Below, piece by piece: positions 35,077-44,410 of a stretch of 55,785 bases of DNA; position 1 is the stretch's first letter, and each line of letters opens with the position of its first letter. A program made the translations under genes and the position numbers. The DNA is taken from NCBI GenBank assembly GCA_900543515.1, contig UQRW01000007.1, forward strand, positions 1 through 55,785. Direction: 5' to 3'. A model generated the notes under the pieces. The model did not search any database. It worked only from the letters and a program-made list of their open reading frames with translations, and was not told the origin of the DNA. This DNA comes from an uncultured Collinsella sp. Lineage in GTDB: Bacteria > Actinomycetota > Coriobacteriia > Coriobacteriales > Coriobacteriaceae.

Positions 35077-36462
35077 TTAGAGCTCCACGCTTTCGGCGCC
35101 GTTGATGGTTAGGTTGCGCTCGTAGAAAGCCGTGAGGGCGCGAATGGCGTACATCACGTCGCGTACGCCGCCGGTCTCGTAGCTTGAGTGCATGGCCAGC
35201 TGCGGCAGGCCCACGTCCACGGCATGCATGCTCGCCTGCATGTTCGACAGGTTGCCGAGCGTGGAGCCACCCGCCATATCGCTCTTGTTGGCGAAGGCCT
35301 GCGTGGGCACGTCGGCGTCATCGCAAATAGCCTGGAACACTGCGCGGCTAAAGGCATCGGTGCAGTAATGCTGGTTGGCGGCTTCCTTGATAACGATACC
35401 GCCGTTGAGCACAACCTGATTGCGGGCGTCGCACTTCTCGGCGTGGTTGGGGTGCACGGCATGCGCATTGTCGCAGCTCACAAGCATCGAGGCAGCAAGT
35501 GCACGATGGTACGACTCGTCGTCAAAGCCCAGCGATCCGTTGATGCGGCGCAGTGCGTCGGCCAAGAACGTCGACATGGCGCCCTGCTTGGTCTCGGAAC
35601 CAACCTCCTCGTTATCAAAGCAGCAGAAGACCGAGACGTCGCGCGCGTTCTCGGCACCCAAAAATGCCTGCAGTGAGGTGTAGGCGCAGGCCAGGTCGTC
35701 GAGCTTGGGCGTCGAGATGAACTCGTCAGCCCAGCCCCAAATGCGCGCATCCTGGCGGTTGACCAGGAACAGATCGCGGCTCAGGATCTGCTCGGGCTCA
35801 ACGTCCAGTTCGTCGGCAACCAGGGCATCAAAATCGCCCTGCTTAAGCTCACCGGCGCTGATGAGCGGGCACAGGTCGACGGCGCGGTTGGGCGCAAAGC
35901 CCTCGTTAACGCCGCGGTTCATATGGATGGCAAGGCTCGGGATAATCGCGACTTCGCGCTCGGTGGCAAGCAGGCGGCTCTCAATACGGTCGCCTTCGCG
36001 TACCAACACGCGGCCCGCGAGCGCCAGCGGGCGGTCGAACCAGGTGTAGTCGATCATGCCGCCGTAGGCCTCGGTGTTCAGGCGCAGCGTCTCGCCTGCG
36101 CCGTCGAGCTCGGGCACGGCCTTGACCTTAAACGTCGGCGAATCGCTGTGCGACGCCGTGAGCTGAAAATGATAGTCACCGGCAACGCCGTCCTCGCCCC
36201 ACGTCGCGGTCAGGTCCTCGCCCACCTTAAAGGCAATAACGCTCGAGGTATTGCGCTGCGTGTAATAACGCCCGCCCGGCTCGATGTCCCACGCCGCGTT
36301 CTCGGGCAGGTAGGTAAAGCCCGCCTCGTCGAGCTCGGCCATAATGGTCGCCGCCGTATGGAACATGCTGGGACATGCCTCGATAAAGTCGATGAGGTCG
36401 TTGGCGGCCTCGATATCGTCGGCCGTCACATGCGCGCGCTCGGGCGTTTCCTGATCCGTCAT
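35077..36462 (-). CDS. M18-family aminopeptidase (aspartyl aminopeptidase type)
   Basis: 461 residues from ATG 36462 (GGGGAG upstream; ATG 36573 would add 37). Zinc-binding motifs ASHSDSPTFKVK, TPKLDDLAC, CFDNEEVGSETKQGA and the late SSYETGG...; NAHAVHPNH is family-typical. Cytosolic, dinuclear zinc, removes N-terminal Asp/Glu or other residues. Confidence 0.93.
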   Translation of the reverse strand: MTDQETPERAHVTADDIEAANDLIDFIEACPSMFHTAATIMAELDEAGFTYLPENAAWDIEPGGRYYTQRNTSSVIAFKVGEDLTATWGEDGVAGDYHFQLTASHSDSPTFKVKAVPELDGAGETLRLNTEAYGGMIDYTWFDRPLALAGRVLVREGDRIESRLLATEREVAIIPSLAIHMNRGVNEGFAPNRAVDLCPLISAGELKQGDFDALVADELDVEPEQILSRDLFLVNRQDARIWGWADEFISTPKLDDLACAYTSLQAFLGAENARDVSVFCCFDNEEVGSETKQGAMSTFLADALRRINGSLGFDDESYHRALAASMLVSCDNAHAVHPNHAEKCDARNQVVLNGGIVIKEAANQHYCTDAFSRAVFQAICDDADVPTQAFANKSDMAGGSTLGNLSNMQASMHAVDVGLPQLAMHSSYETGGVRDVMYAIRALTAFYERNLTINGAESVEL

Positions 36463-36623
36463 GCTCTCCCCTTTCGCTGGGTTGATGGTCCCCTCCAGCA
36501 TACCCCGCCACGCCAGCGCCGCACTCTTCATTCCATGTTTAATCCCGCGCCGCTCACCAAGTTGAGCCATCATGCCCGCGCTCCTTTTGCGACAATTACG
36601 CTAACAGGACGAGAGGAGCCGTC

Positions 36624-37709
36624 ATGAAGCCACGTAACATTGCCATCGCCTGCGGTGTCGCGGGAGTCGCCGTCGGCCTTACCGCTGCCACCGGTATCGT
36701 TTACCGCAAGCAAATCAAGTCCGCCGCGTCGCTCAAACGCTTGACCGGCTACGCGGATAGCTATGACCTGTACGCAATCGACATCGCCTACGACTACGAT
36801 CTTGATCGCATCATCGCCGCTGGCGTGCGCGACGACCAGGCCTACATCGATGCCGTGGTGGCGCAGGTGCTGCCCGGTGTGCCGGTACATGTCCAGGCGC
36901 CCCAGTTTGCCTGCAGCGCTTTTGTCGCCGTAGATGCCGAAGGCCGCGTGCGCACCGGTCGCAATTACGACTTTAAGGACGACACCTCGGCGCTGCTGGT
37001 GCGCAATCACCCACGCGACGGCTATGCCTCCATCGGGTTTGCCGCCCTTAACAACCTGGGCGATAACACTCCGCTTGACTCCGTCGGCGGACGCGCCGCC
37101 GCACTCATGGGCCCGTTTGCCCAGCTCGACGGTGTTAACGAATGCGGCGTGTCCATTGCCGTACTCACTCTGGACTCCAAGCCCTGTGACCAGGACACGC
37201 AGCGCCCCGTCATCAATACCTCGCTCGCCATCCGCCTGGTGCTCGACCGTGCCGCCACCACGCAAGAAGCTGTCGACCTGCTTTCCGCCTACGACATGCA
37301 CGCCATGGCAGGACGCGATTACCACTTCTTTATCAACGACGCCGCCGGTGACGCGCGCGTAGTAGAGTGGGATCCGCGCGATCCGGACCGTGCTTTCAAA
37401 GCGACTCCTGTACGCCAGGTTACGAACTTCTACGCCTGCTATGGCGACGAAGTGCTGCCCAACCAAAAGAATGGCGAGCTGGGCCATGGTAAAGAGCGCG
37501 CCGTCGCAATCGCCGATGTCCTTGACGCCCATGTCGGTGCCCAGGACGAAACGATTGTCTGGAAAGCCCTGCGTGCCGCAGCGCAAGAACCCAATCCGGA
37601 AGACATCACCAGCAATACGCAATGGTCGGTCGTCTTTGACAATACCGAACCCGCCGCCGCCATTACGCTGCGCCGCCACTGGGGCGACGTCGACGCCTTC
37701 GCACTGTAA
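36624..37709 (+). CDS. Linear amide C-N hydrolase / choloylglycine-hydrolase-like Ntn hydrolase
   Basis: 361 residues. N-terminal hydrophobic segment (about 7-26), then FACSAF with the likely nucleophile Cys at residue 97, GRNYDFKDD matching the GRNMDF-type motif, and later NTSLAIRLVLDRA. The nucleophile is not near the N-terminus as in bile-salt hydrolases, so the protein must either be cleaved before Cys97, as in acyl-transferase and acid-amidase relatives, or be inactive. Substrate could be an N-acyl amide, penicillin-like compound or bile-salt conjugate. GAGGAG ribosome site. Confidence 0.8.
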   Translation: MKPRNIAIACGVAGVAVGLTAATGIVYRKQIKSAASLKRLTGYADSYDLYAIDIAYDYDLDRIIAAGVRDDQAYIDAVVAQVLPGVPVHVQAPQFACSAFVAVDAEGRVRTGRNYDFKDDTSALLVRNHPRDGYASIGFAALNNLGDNTPLDSVGGRAAALMGPFAQLDGVNECGVSIAVLTLDSKPCDQDTQRPVINTSLAIRLVLDRAATTQEAVDLLSAYDMHAMAGRDYHFFINDAAGDARVVEWDPRDPDRAFKATPVRQVTNFYACYGDEVLPNQKNGELGHGKERAVAIADVLDAHVGAQDETIVWKALRAAAQEPNPEDITSNTQWSVVFDNTEPAAAITLRRHWGDVDAFAL

Positions 37710-37778
37710 GGACCCAGGCTCGTCGACCTTACGCTCGCCTGACGTTGTTTACATTTCTATACGCTTGAGCTAACACGT

Positions 37779-37811
37779 TTTACCCCCGTATCAGTAGTGT
37801 GCGGGGGTAAA
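37779..37811. promoter_or_regulatory. 10-bp dyad upstream of phosphofructokinase
   Basis: TTTACCCCCG and CGGGGGTAAA with a 13-base spacer, 39 bases before the pfkA start; TATAAC follows near 37824. Possible operator; no regulator is identifiable. Confidence 0.4.
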
Positions 37812-37849
37812 CTTATGCGCATGTTATAACTTGCCCGGAAGGATTCATC

Positions 37850-38929
37850 ATGCTTAGGATCGGTCTTCTTACCAGTGGCGGCGACTGCCAAGCGCTCAAC
37901 GCCACCATGCGCGGCATCGTCAAAACGCTCATGACCAATAGTGCAGAGCCCATCGAGATCTACGGTTTCGAGGACGGCTACCAGGGCCTTATCTACAGCC
38001 GGTTCCGCGTCATGACGCCCGCCGATTTTAGCGGCATCCTTACCCGTGGCGGCACCATCCTGGGCACGAGCCGTACGCCGTTCAAGCGCCTGGATATTCC
38101 CGAGGCCGACGGCGTCGAGAAGGTGCCGGCAATGGTCCACACCTATCATAAGCTGCAGCTCGACTGCCTGTTTATGCTGGGCGGCAACGGCTCCACCAAG
38201 ACCGCCAACCGTCTGCGCGAAGAGGGCCTCAACGTTATCGCCCTGCCTAAGACCATCGATAACGACACCTGGGGCACCGAGCTGACGTTTGGCTTTACGA
38301 GCGCCATCGACGTCGCCACCAAGTGCATCGACGACATTCACACCACCGCTTCGAGTCACGGCCGCGTGTTCGTTATCGAGATCATGGGCCACAAGGTTGG
38401 CTGGATCCCGCTATACGCCGGCGTCGCGGGCGGCGCGGATGTCATCTTGATTCCCGAGATCCCCTACGACATGGATAACGTCATCAAGACCATCGAGCAT
38501 CGCATGGAGACCGGCAGCCGCTTTACCATCGTGGCCGTCGCCGAGGGCGCTATCTCCAAGGAGGACGCGGCGCTGTCCAAGAAGGAGTACAAGAAGAAAC
38601 TCGCCGAGCGCACGAGCCCGTCGATCGTCTACGACATCGCCAAGGAGATCGAGGCCAAGACCGGTCGCGAGACCCGCGTCGCCATCCCCGGCCACACGCA
38701 GCGCGGCGGCCAGCCCAACGCCCAGGACCGCATCTTTGCGACCCAGTGCGGCGTCGAGGCGGCGCTGGGCTGTCTACGCGGCGAGTTTGGCTACATGATC
38801 GCCCTGCGTGACGGCAAGATGTGTCACATGCCGCTCGAGGATGTCGCCGGCAAGCTCAAGTATGTCGATCCCCAGAGCGATCTGGTGCGCGAGGCCAAGG
38901 CGTTGGGCATCAGCTTCGGCGACGAATAG
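37850..38929 (+). CDS. pfkA: 6-phosphofructokinase, actinobacterial ATP/PPi type
   Basis: 359 residues. Phosphoryl-donor motif reads GGNGS (111-115; Gly at the position that selects ATP) and the substrate motif PKTIDND (133-139; Lys as in PPi-type and actinobacterial enzymes). The usual Asp of GGDGS is Asn113. Catalyses fructose-6-phosphate phosphorylation; donor cannot be settled from sequence. GGAAGGA ribosome site. Confidence 0.92.
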   Translation: MLRIGLLTSGGDCQALNATMRGIVKTLMTNSAEPIEIYGFEDGYQGLIYSRFRVMTPADFSGILTRGGTILGTSRTPFKRLDIPEADGVEKVPAMVHTYHKLQLDCLFMLGGNGSTKTANRLREEGLNVIALPKTIDNDTWGTELTFGFTSAIDVATKCIDDIHTTASSHGRVFVIEIMGHKVGWIPLYAGVAGGADVILIPEIPYDMDNVIKTIEHRMETGSRFTIVAVAEGAISKEDAALSKKEYKKKLAERTSPSIVYDIAKEIEAKTGRETRVAIPGHTQRGGQPNAQDRIFATQCGVEAALGCLRGEFGYMIALRDGKMCHMPLEDVAGKLKYVDPQSDLVREAKALGISFGDE

Positions 38930-38961
38930 CCTCGGCCGAAACTGCTCTCATCGGAGACCCC

Positions 38962-39064
38962 AGGGCTTACCTCCCAAATCGTCCTCGGACATGTCAGGAT
39001 CCCGCCGTGCGCTTCGCGCGGCGGGATCCTTCCGTCCTGCGGAAAGATTTGGGAGGTAAGCCCT
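38962..39064. repeat. Cruciform-like long hairpin, family 1 copy A
   Basis: Outer stem 38962-38980/39046-39064 (19 bp perfect), internal box 1 GTCCTCGGACATG (38981-38993), inner stem 38996-39007/39019-39030, box 2 CGTCCTGCGGAAA (39033-39045). Box 1 and box 2 can each fold into a mini-hairpin, giving a four-arm shape. Same boxes occur in copies B (51616-51742) and C (46161-46290). Confidence 0.8.
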
Positions 39065-39128
39065 AGGGCCTCCTGCGGTGACTGGGGAGGCCGAGACTAT
39101 TCGTCTTCTTGCTGCGGGTGCCTGGGGT

Positions 39129-39331
39129 AGGATGCGGCGTGCATTTTTGGGAGTATTCAGCAGCCGAGGGTGCCTGCATACTGGATTTTGGGCGAAAGGC
39201 AGGCACCATGGGCCGCATCCTGTAAAAAAACGAGCGGCTCTAGAGGCGTTGAGACTCAGAATCGGGGCTTTCAGCGCAGTTTTGCACCCCCGCCCCCGCG
39301 CCCGCGGACCCCGGGACGCTGAATACTCCGG
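39129..39331. repeat. Nested inverted repeats in the 38930-39470 intergenic region
   Basis: AGGATGCGGC (39129-39138) pairs with 39212-39221, and inside it GGTGCCTGC (39169-39177) pairs with 39199-39207. GGAGTATTCAGC near 39149 has its complement at about 39320-39331 with further partial similarity around it. No gene is supported in this 540-base region. Confidence 0.5.
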
Positions 39332-39372
39332 AATTTGCACGGCGCCCCCTGGGGTACCTGTGGGCAAAAAGC

Positions 39373-39409
39373 AACCGCCCCGTCAAAGTATGCATTTGGC
39401 GGGGCGGTT
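39373..39409 (-). terminator. Hairpin after the FtsX-like permease gene
   Basis: AACCGCCCCG and CGGGGCGGTT with a 17-base loop; about 60 bases past the stop at 39471 on the minus strand. Confidence 0.65.
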
Positions 39410-39470
39410 TATGCAAAAATGCTGCTGCGGGCGCGTCGGCAGCTCGCTAGAACTTGAATCCCAGGGCAGG

Positions 39471-42236
39471 TTACTCGGCGCTTTTGAGGGCGCCGACCAT
39501 GTCGATCTTGTTGAGGGTACGATTGGTGGCGAGGTTGACGATAAACGTAAAGCCAAAGGAAAGCACCACGGCGAGCACGTAGCTTAGCGGCTCGACCTCA
39601 ACATCAAAGTACAGCGACGGCATCTGCAAAATGTACGTAAAACTCTCGGCCAGCAAGCCGCCCAGTGGCACGCCCAGCGCGGCGCCAATTGCCGTGAGGA
39701 TCAACGTCTCCTTGTTGACGTAATGGTGCACCTCGCCACGGCGGAAACCAAGCACCTTGATGGTCGCCAGCTCGCGCTCGCGCTCGGAGATATTCGTGTT
39801 GGACAGCGTAAACACCACCACAAACGACAGGCACGCCGCCATAAAGGTCACGAGCACCACGACGGAATTGATAATAGTGAAGTTCGCCTCAAAGTTCTCC
39901 CAATGCTCGGCCGTGCTCGAAATCGAAAGCCAGCCGTCACTCTTAAGCTTCTTGCTAAACGCAATCTGGTCGGCCGACGAACCCTTGAGCAGCGCAAAGA
40001 TGCCATTGAGGCGAACGCTGCGCCCAAACGCGCGCTCATAGGTGCTCTGCGTCATGTAAAGCGTGTTGCCCAGATAGTTAAGCGAAATGTCGCTGACCTT
40101 GACCTTGGCGACGTTGAGTGACGAATCCTGGACGTGCGCCGTATCGCCCGGTTGAATCCCCAGCACCAGCTGTGAACTCTTACTCAGATACACGTCTCCG
40201 TCACGCAAAGACAGTGGCTCTTTGGACTCATCCTCAAGGCGAACATAGTCGTCCAGATCGTTCGTGCGGTCATCGGGCACCACGATCAGCTGCACGGTCT
40301 CGCTCTTTCCGCCGAATGTAAAGGTGACGTTGTCGGTCATGATCGGCAGCGTCGAAGTTACGGTCACACCGGAATCCTTGACCGCGCTTCGCTCGTCGAG
40401 CGCCGCGCACGTCTGCGAAAAATCGTCGGGATTGGCAACCGCCAGCAGGTCGTAGCGTGTGATGTGGCCGTACTGCTTGGGCGAAAGCGCGACCGACGTA
40501 TCACGAATGCCCATGCCGCAGATCACGAGCGCCGTGCAGCCGGCGATGCCGAAGATGGTCATAAAGGCGCGCTTTTTATAGCGGAATAGGTTGCGTGCAG
40601 CGACCTTGTTCAAAAAGCCCATGCGGCGCCAGATAAATCCGATACGCTCGAGCAGAATGCGTGAGCCGGCACGCGGCGCCTTGGGGCGCATGAGCGAGGC
40701 AGGGGTCTCGGCCATCTCGTGGCGGCAGGCGATAATCGTGGCGCCCACCACGCCCACGGCAAACAGCGCCACCGAAACGATCGAGGACACGATGTCGTAC
40801 GAAAGTAGCATCTGGGGCAGTGAGTACATGTCGTCGAACACCGTAAACAGGAACAGCGGCAGGCCCACAAATCCGATGATGTTGCCGAGCACGCCGCCGA
40901 TCAGACAAGCCCACAGCGCATAGTCCACGTATTTGGACAGGATGCGCCCGCGCGAATAGCCGAGCGCCTTATACAGGCCGATGAGCGTGCGCTCCTCCTC
41001 GACCATACGCGTGGCGGTGGTAAGGCTGATGAGCACGGCGACGATAAAGAAGATGAACGGGAACACCGTGGCGATAGCCTCAATTGACGAGCTATCGCTC
41101 TCCACGCTCGAGTAGCTTGCGATATTGCCGCGGTCCTGGATGTACCAGGTGCATTCGCCCAGATCGGAAAGCTCGGCGCGGGCATCGGCAAACTGCTGGT
41201 CGGCGGCGGCGCGGCGCTGATCCAGGTCGGTCTGCGCTTGCACGCGCTCCTCGCTGCCCTCTGCCATGCGATTGATGTTGTCCTGCTCAATCCCAAAGAG
41301 CATATTCGCCTGACGCTCAGCCGCGTCCAAGCTCGCCGGCGTGTCGACCGTCAGCTCCTGGGCGCGCGCCTTCTCACGCTCCTCGCGGATCTTCTCGATA
41401 TTGCCCTTGACCTCATTGATCTTTGCCGCGTAGGAATCCGAATAGGAGTTGAGGCTCTTGGCTCCCTCGACGATCACGTGGACCGCGGAGTAGGAAGAAG
41501 ATGTCGCGGCGTCCTCGCTCACATAGAACTTATAGTCCGCCGCCGAAGCAGCGCGAAAGGCGTTGACTGTCGAGTCAGAACTTACATCAGTGGGGTCGAG
41601 GACCTCAGCCGTAATGGTGTAATCGCCCGCGGCAAACTGGTCCTTGGCGCTTTGATTGGACGAGCTCGCGTCATTGGCGGCAAAACTCACCGTATCGCCG
41701 ATTTTCTTGCCCGATGCCTTCAGGAACTTCGAAGTCACCGCGACTTCATCAGCGCTCTCGGGCAAATCGCCGTTCACGAGCACCGGCTGATCGATGTTCT
41801 CCTTGGAGAGACTCTGCACGACCACGCGCTCGCGCGTTGTGCCCACGGCGGTGTAGGCGGTCTCGGTGTAGATGCCCTCGGCCGTTTCGACGCCATCGAC
41901 CTCTTGTATGGCGTCGAGATCATCGTCAGTCAGGCCATAGGTCGACTGCACGTTAATGTCATAGACATTTTGCTGGTCGAAGTAGGCATCAACCGAATCA
42001 CACAGGTCCTCGCAACCCGCCTTAAGGCCGCACATCACGCTCACGCCAAGCGCGGTGATGACCACGATTGACAAAAAGCGCTTAAGACTGCCTCGGATTG
42101 TGCGGTAGATGCCACGGCGAAAAACCGTCGGCACCATATCGTTTGAGCTTTGGGCAGTGCGGTAGGTCGTAAAATCCTGCTCGCGCTCCGTGTTCTGCGC
42201 GTCGCGGCGTAGGCTGTTTTGGCGGTCTTGGTCCAT
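39471..42236 (-). CDS. FtsX-like ABC transporter permease with large extracytoplasmic domains
   Basis: 921 residues from ATG 42236 (GTG 42248, overlapping the ATPase stop, is the alternative). Basic N-terminus, first helix near 45-65, a long Ser/Asp-rich extracellular part with a coiled coil (about 290-370), FtsX block 1 (about 390-520), a second extracellular domain, FtsX block 2 (about 820-920). Partner of the adjacent ATPase; peptide or lipid export, or stress sensing next to a two-component system. Confidence 0.92.
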   Translation of the reverse strand: MDQDRQNSLRRDAQNTEREQDFTTYRTAQSSNDMVPTVFRRGIYRTIRGSLKRFLSIVVITALGVSVMCGLKAGCEDLCDSVDAYFDQQNVYDINVQSTYGLTDDDLDAIQEVDGVETAEGIYTETAYTAVGTTRERVVVQSLSKENIDQPVLVNGDLPESADEVAVTSKFLKASGKKIGDTVSFAANDASSSNQSAKDQFAAGDYTITAEVLDPTDVSSDSTVNAFRAASAADYKFYVSEDAATSSSYSAVHVIVEGAKSLNSYSDSYAAKINEVKGNIEKIREEREKARAQELTVDTPASLDAAERQANMLFGIEQDNINRMAEGSEERVQAQTDLDQRRAAADQQFADARAELSDLGECTWYIQDRGNIASYSSVESDSSSIEAIATVFPFIFFIVAVLISLTTATRMVEEERTLIGLYKALGYSRGRILSKYVDYALWACLIGGVLGNIIGFVGLPLFLFTVFDDMYSLPQMLLSYDIVSSIVSVALFAVGVVGATIIACRHEMAETPASLMRPKAPRAGSRILLERIGFIWRRMGFLNKVAARNLFRYKKRAFMTIFGIAGCTALVICGMGIRDTSVALSPKQYGHITRYDLLAVANPDDFSQTCAALDERSAVKDSGVTVTSTLPIMTDNVTFTFGGKSETVQLIVVPDDRTNDLDDYVRLEDESKEPLSLRDGDVYLSKSSQLVLGIQPGDTAHVQDSSLNVAKVKVSDISLNYLGNTLYMTQSTYERAFGRSVRLNGIFALLKGSSADQIAFSKKLKSDGWLSISSTAEHWENFEANFTIINSVVVLVTFMAACLSFVVVFTLSNTNISERERELATIKVLGFRRGEVHHYVNKETLILTAIGAALGVPLGGLLAESFTYILQMPSLYFDVEVEPLSYVLAVVLSFGFTFIVNLATNRTLNKIDMVGALKSAE

Positions 42237-42241
42237 GGGCG

Positions 42242-42943
42242 CTACCACTCGATCGTCTCGATAGGCACGGGATTTTGCTGGACCGTCTCGCTCTCCACGC
42301 GACCGTTCTTAAAGCGGATCAGGCGATCGGCCATGGGCGCCAGCGCGGAGTTGTGGGTGATGATGATGACCGTAATGCCCTGCTTGCGGCAAGTGTCCTG
42401 CAGCAGCTGCAAGATCTGCTTGCCGGTTTTATAGTCAAGTGCGCCCGTGGGCTCGTCGCACAAAAGCAGCTTGGGGTTCTTTGCCAGTGCGCGGGCAATG
42501 GACACGCGCTGCTGCTCGCCGCCCGAAAGCTGCGCGGGGAAGTTGGCGAGGCGCTCACCCAAGCCAACCTGGCAAAGCGTTTGCTCGGCATCGAGCGAAT
42601 CAGGGCAGATTTGCGCCGCAAGCTCAACATTTTCGAGCGCCGTCAGGTTGGGGACCAGATTGTAGAACTGGAAGACAAAGCCGACGTCGGCGCGGCGGTA
42701 TTCCACGAGCTGCGCCTCGTTAGCGGAGCTCACATCGCGCCCGTCCACCGTCACGGTGCCGGAAGTCGCCGTATCCATGCCGCCCAGAATGTTGAGCGCC
42801 GTGGTCTTGCCGGCACCCGAAGCACCCAAAATGATGGCGAGCTCGCCGCGCTCGACCGTAAAGCTCGCGCCGTCGAGTGCGTGAATGCGGGCGTCGCCCT
42901 CGCCGTATGCCTTGATGACGTCTTTGAATTCGATATAAGCCAT
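42242..42943 (-). CDS. MacB/LolD-type ABC ATPase
   Basis: 233 residues. Walker A GASGAGKTT, VFQFYNLVPNLT Q-loop, signature LSGGEQQR, Walker B LLLCDEPTGALD, switch ITHNS. Overlaps or abuts the permease gene and pairs with it. Confidence 0.94.
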   Translation of the reverse strand: MAYIEFKDVIKAYGEGDARIHALDGASFTVERGELAIILGASGAGKTTALNILGGMDTATSGTVTVDGRDVSSANEAQLVEYRRADVGFVFQFYNLVPNLTALENVELAAQICPDSLDAEQTLCQVGLGERLANFPAQLSGGEQQRVSIARALAKNPKLLLCDEPTGALDYKTGKQILQLLQDTCRKQGITVIIITHNSALAPMADRLIRFKNGRVESETVQQNPVPIETIEW

Positions 42944-43005
42944 CGATCGGTTCCCATCTGGTCGGATAACTCTTTAGTATTACCCATTTCGCACCGACTA
43001 AAAAG

Positions 43006-43028
43006 GGACGGGTTTATTTTGGCAGGTT
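43006..43028 (-). repeat. Copy of the CCTGCCAAAATAAACC repeat half
   Basis: Minus strand CCTGCCAAAATAAACC followed by CGTCCC differs by one base from 33619-33640. Here the second arm of the stem is degenerate. Lies between the histidine kinase stop and the ABC ATPase gene. Confidence 0.5.
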
Positions 43029-44408
43029 TTAGAGGCGGACGGTGAAGGTGATCTGGTTGCCGTGGCCGCAGACAGAAGCGCTCCCACCATGGGCTTCGGC
43101 GATGGCACGCACCACGGATAGGCCCACGCCCGAGCCGCCCGTCTTGGAGCTGCGCGACACGTCCGCACGATAGAAGCGGTCGAACAATCGATCTAGGTCG
43201 CCTTCGGGCAGCTCGTCCACGGCGTTCGAAACGACAAGCTCGGCCGAACCTTTGCCTGCACCGCGTGAGACGGCACGCAGACTCAACTCAATTACACTGC
43301 CCTCACTCGCATAGCGCGTGGCGTTATCCAGCAGCAGCTCAACCACCTGCGCCACCGCTGCAGCATCGGCATGGGCCCGCACGCCACTCGCAATCGACAT
43401 CGACAGACGCTTGCCACGCGAAACCGCCACCGACTCAAACGGCGACGCCGCCTTGTCCACTGCCTCCGAAAGATCGATCGATATCATGGTAAAGCCCGCC
43501 GAACCCTCGTCCATGCGAGCCAAAAACACCAGACGCTCCGTGAGCGCCGTCAACCGTGCAACCTGTTCGTGAATGCTCTGCGTCCACTCGCTCTCGCCGC
43601 TCTCGATCTCTTGCACCTCATTGGCGGCATCAATCACGGCCAGCGGCGTCTTGATCTCGTGGCTTGCATCGGTAATAAAGCGCTTTTGCTTGCTGTAGCT
43701 CTCGACCATCGGCCGAATCACCGCGCCCGAGGCACCCGCCACAATTGCCAACACCGCCAGCCAGCCAATGCAACTAATCGCCACGCTCGCGCTCAAAAAC
43801 GAATGAAAGCTTGCAAGCTCGCGCGAGCAGTCCACAAACACATAGGTGGTCTCGTCGCCCTGAACCGTAACCGTATAGCGGTAGTTACCAGAAAAGCCCG
43901 AGGTCCAACCCTTGGAATATAGTCCTGCAGCGATGCGTGCAGCACGCTTGGCACCCACCGCGGCAATGCGGGCCGTGTTGACATCGGTCACCTGCCCACC
44001 GGCAATCGACACCGTAAAGTAGCGCGTGTCGAAGGGAGACTCCGCCGTCATACCTTCGAAGTGCCCGGTGCGCATGACCACCCTGTCACCGGCAGCGGTC
44101 TTACCGGCGCCCACATCCTCGCCGAGATCGGTCTTGGGCTCATCCGTCCAATCGATGCCGTCCTTGCCCGCCAAGATATAGTCCAGACGAGCGTCGGCCA
44201 TCTTGCAGACATGCGAGTAGTTGACGATATTGATGCCGGCGATGATAAGCGTAAGCACGGCGGTCACGGCACCCATGGCAACCAGGATGAACTTACGACG
44301 CAGGCGACGTCCCATTGCACTGGCAGCATCGGCGCGCCCCGGATTACCCGAGTCCGCGCCCATGCCGAGCCTTGCCGTCGTGCGCTTCCACCACGCACTC
44401 GCGCTCAC
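43029..44408 (-). CDS. Sensor histidine kinase
   Basis: 459 residues from GTG 44408 (GAGGAGG ten bases upstream). Two membrane helices (about 40-62 and 208-230) enclosing an extracellular sensor; HisKA with H250 in FITDASHEIKTPLAV; HATPase with LLLDNATRYAS, FDRFYRAD and GGSGVGLS. Two bases after the response-regulator stop; forms a pair with it and probably controls the ABC system downstream. Confidence 0.93.
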   Translation of the reverse strand: MSASAWWKRTTARLGMGADSGNPGRADAASAMGRRLRRKFILVAMGAVTAVLTLIIAGINIVNYSHVCKMADARLDYILAGKDGIDWTDEPKTDLGEDVGAGKTAAGDRVVMRTGHFEGMTAESPFDTRYFTVSIAGGQVTDVNTARIAAVGAKRAARIAAGLYSKGWTSGFSGNYRYTVTVQGDETTYVFVDCSRELASFHSFLSASVAISCIGWLAVLAIVAGASGAVIRPMVESYSKQKRFITDASHEIKTPLAVIDAANEVQEIESGESEWTQSIHEQVARLTALTERLVFLARMDEGSAGFTMISIDLSEAVDKAASPFESVAVSRGKRLSMSIASGVRAHADAAAVAQVVELLLDNATRYASEGSVIELSLRAVSRGAGKGSAELVVSNAVDELPEGDLDRLFDRFYRADVSRSSKTGGSGVGLSVVRAIAEAHGGSASVCGHGNQITFTVRL

Positions 44409-44410
44409 GC

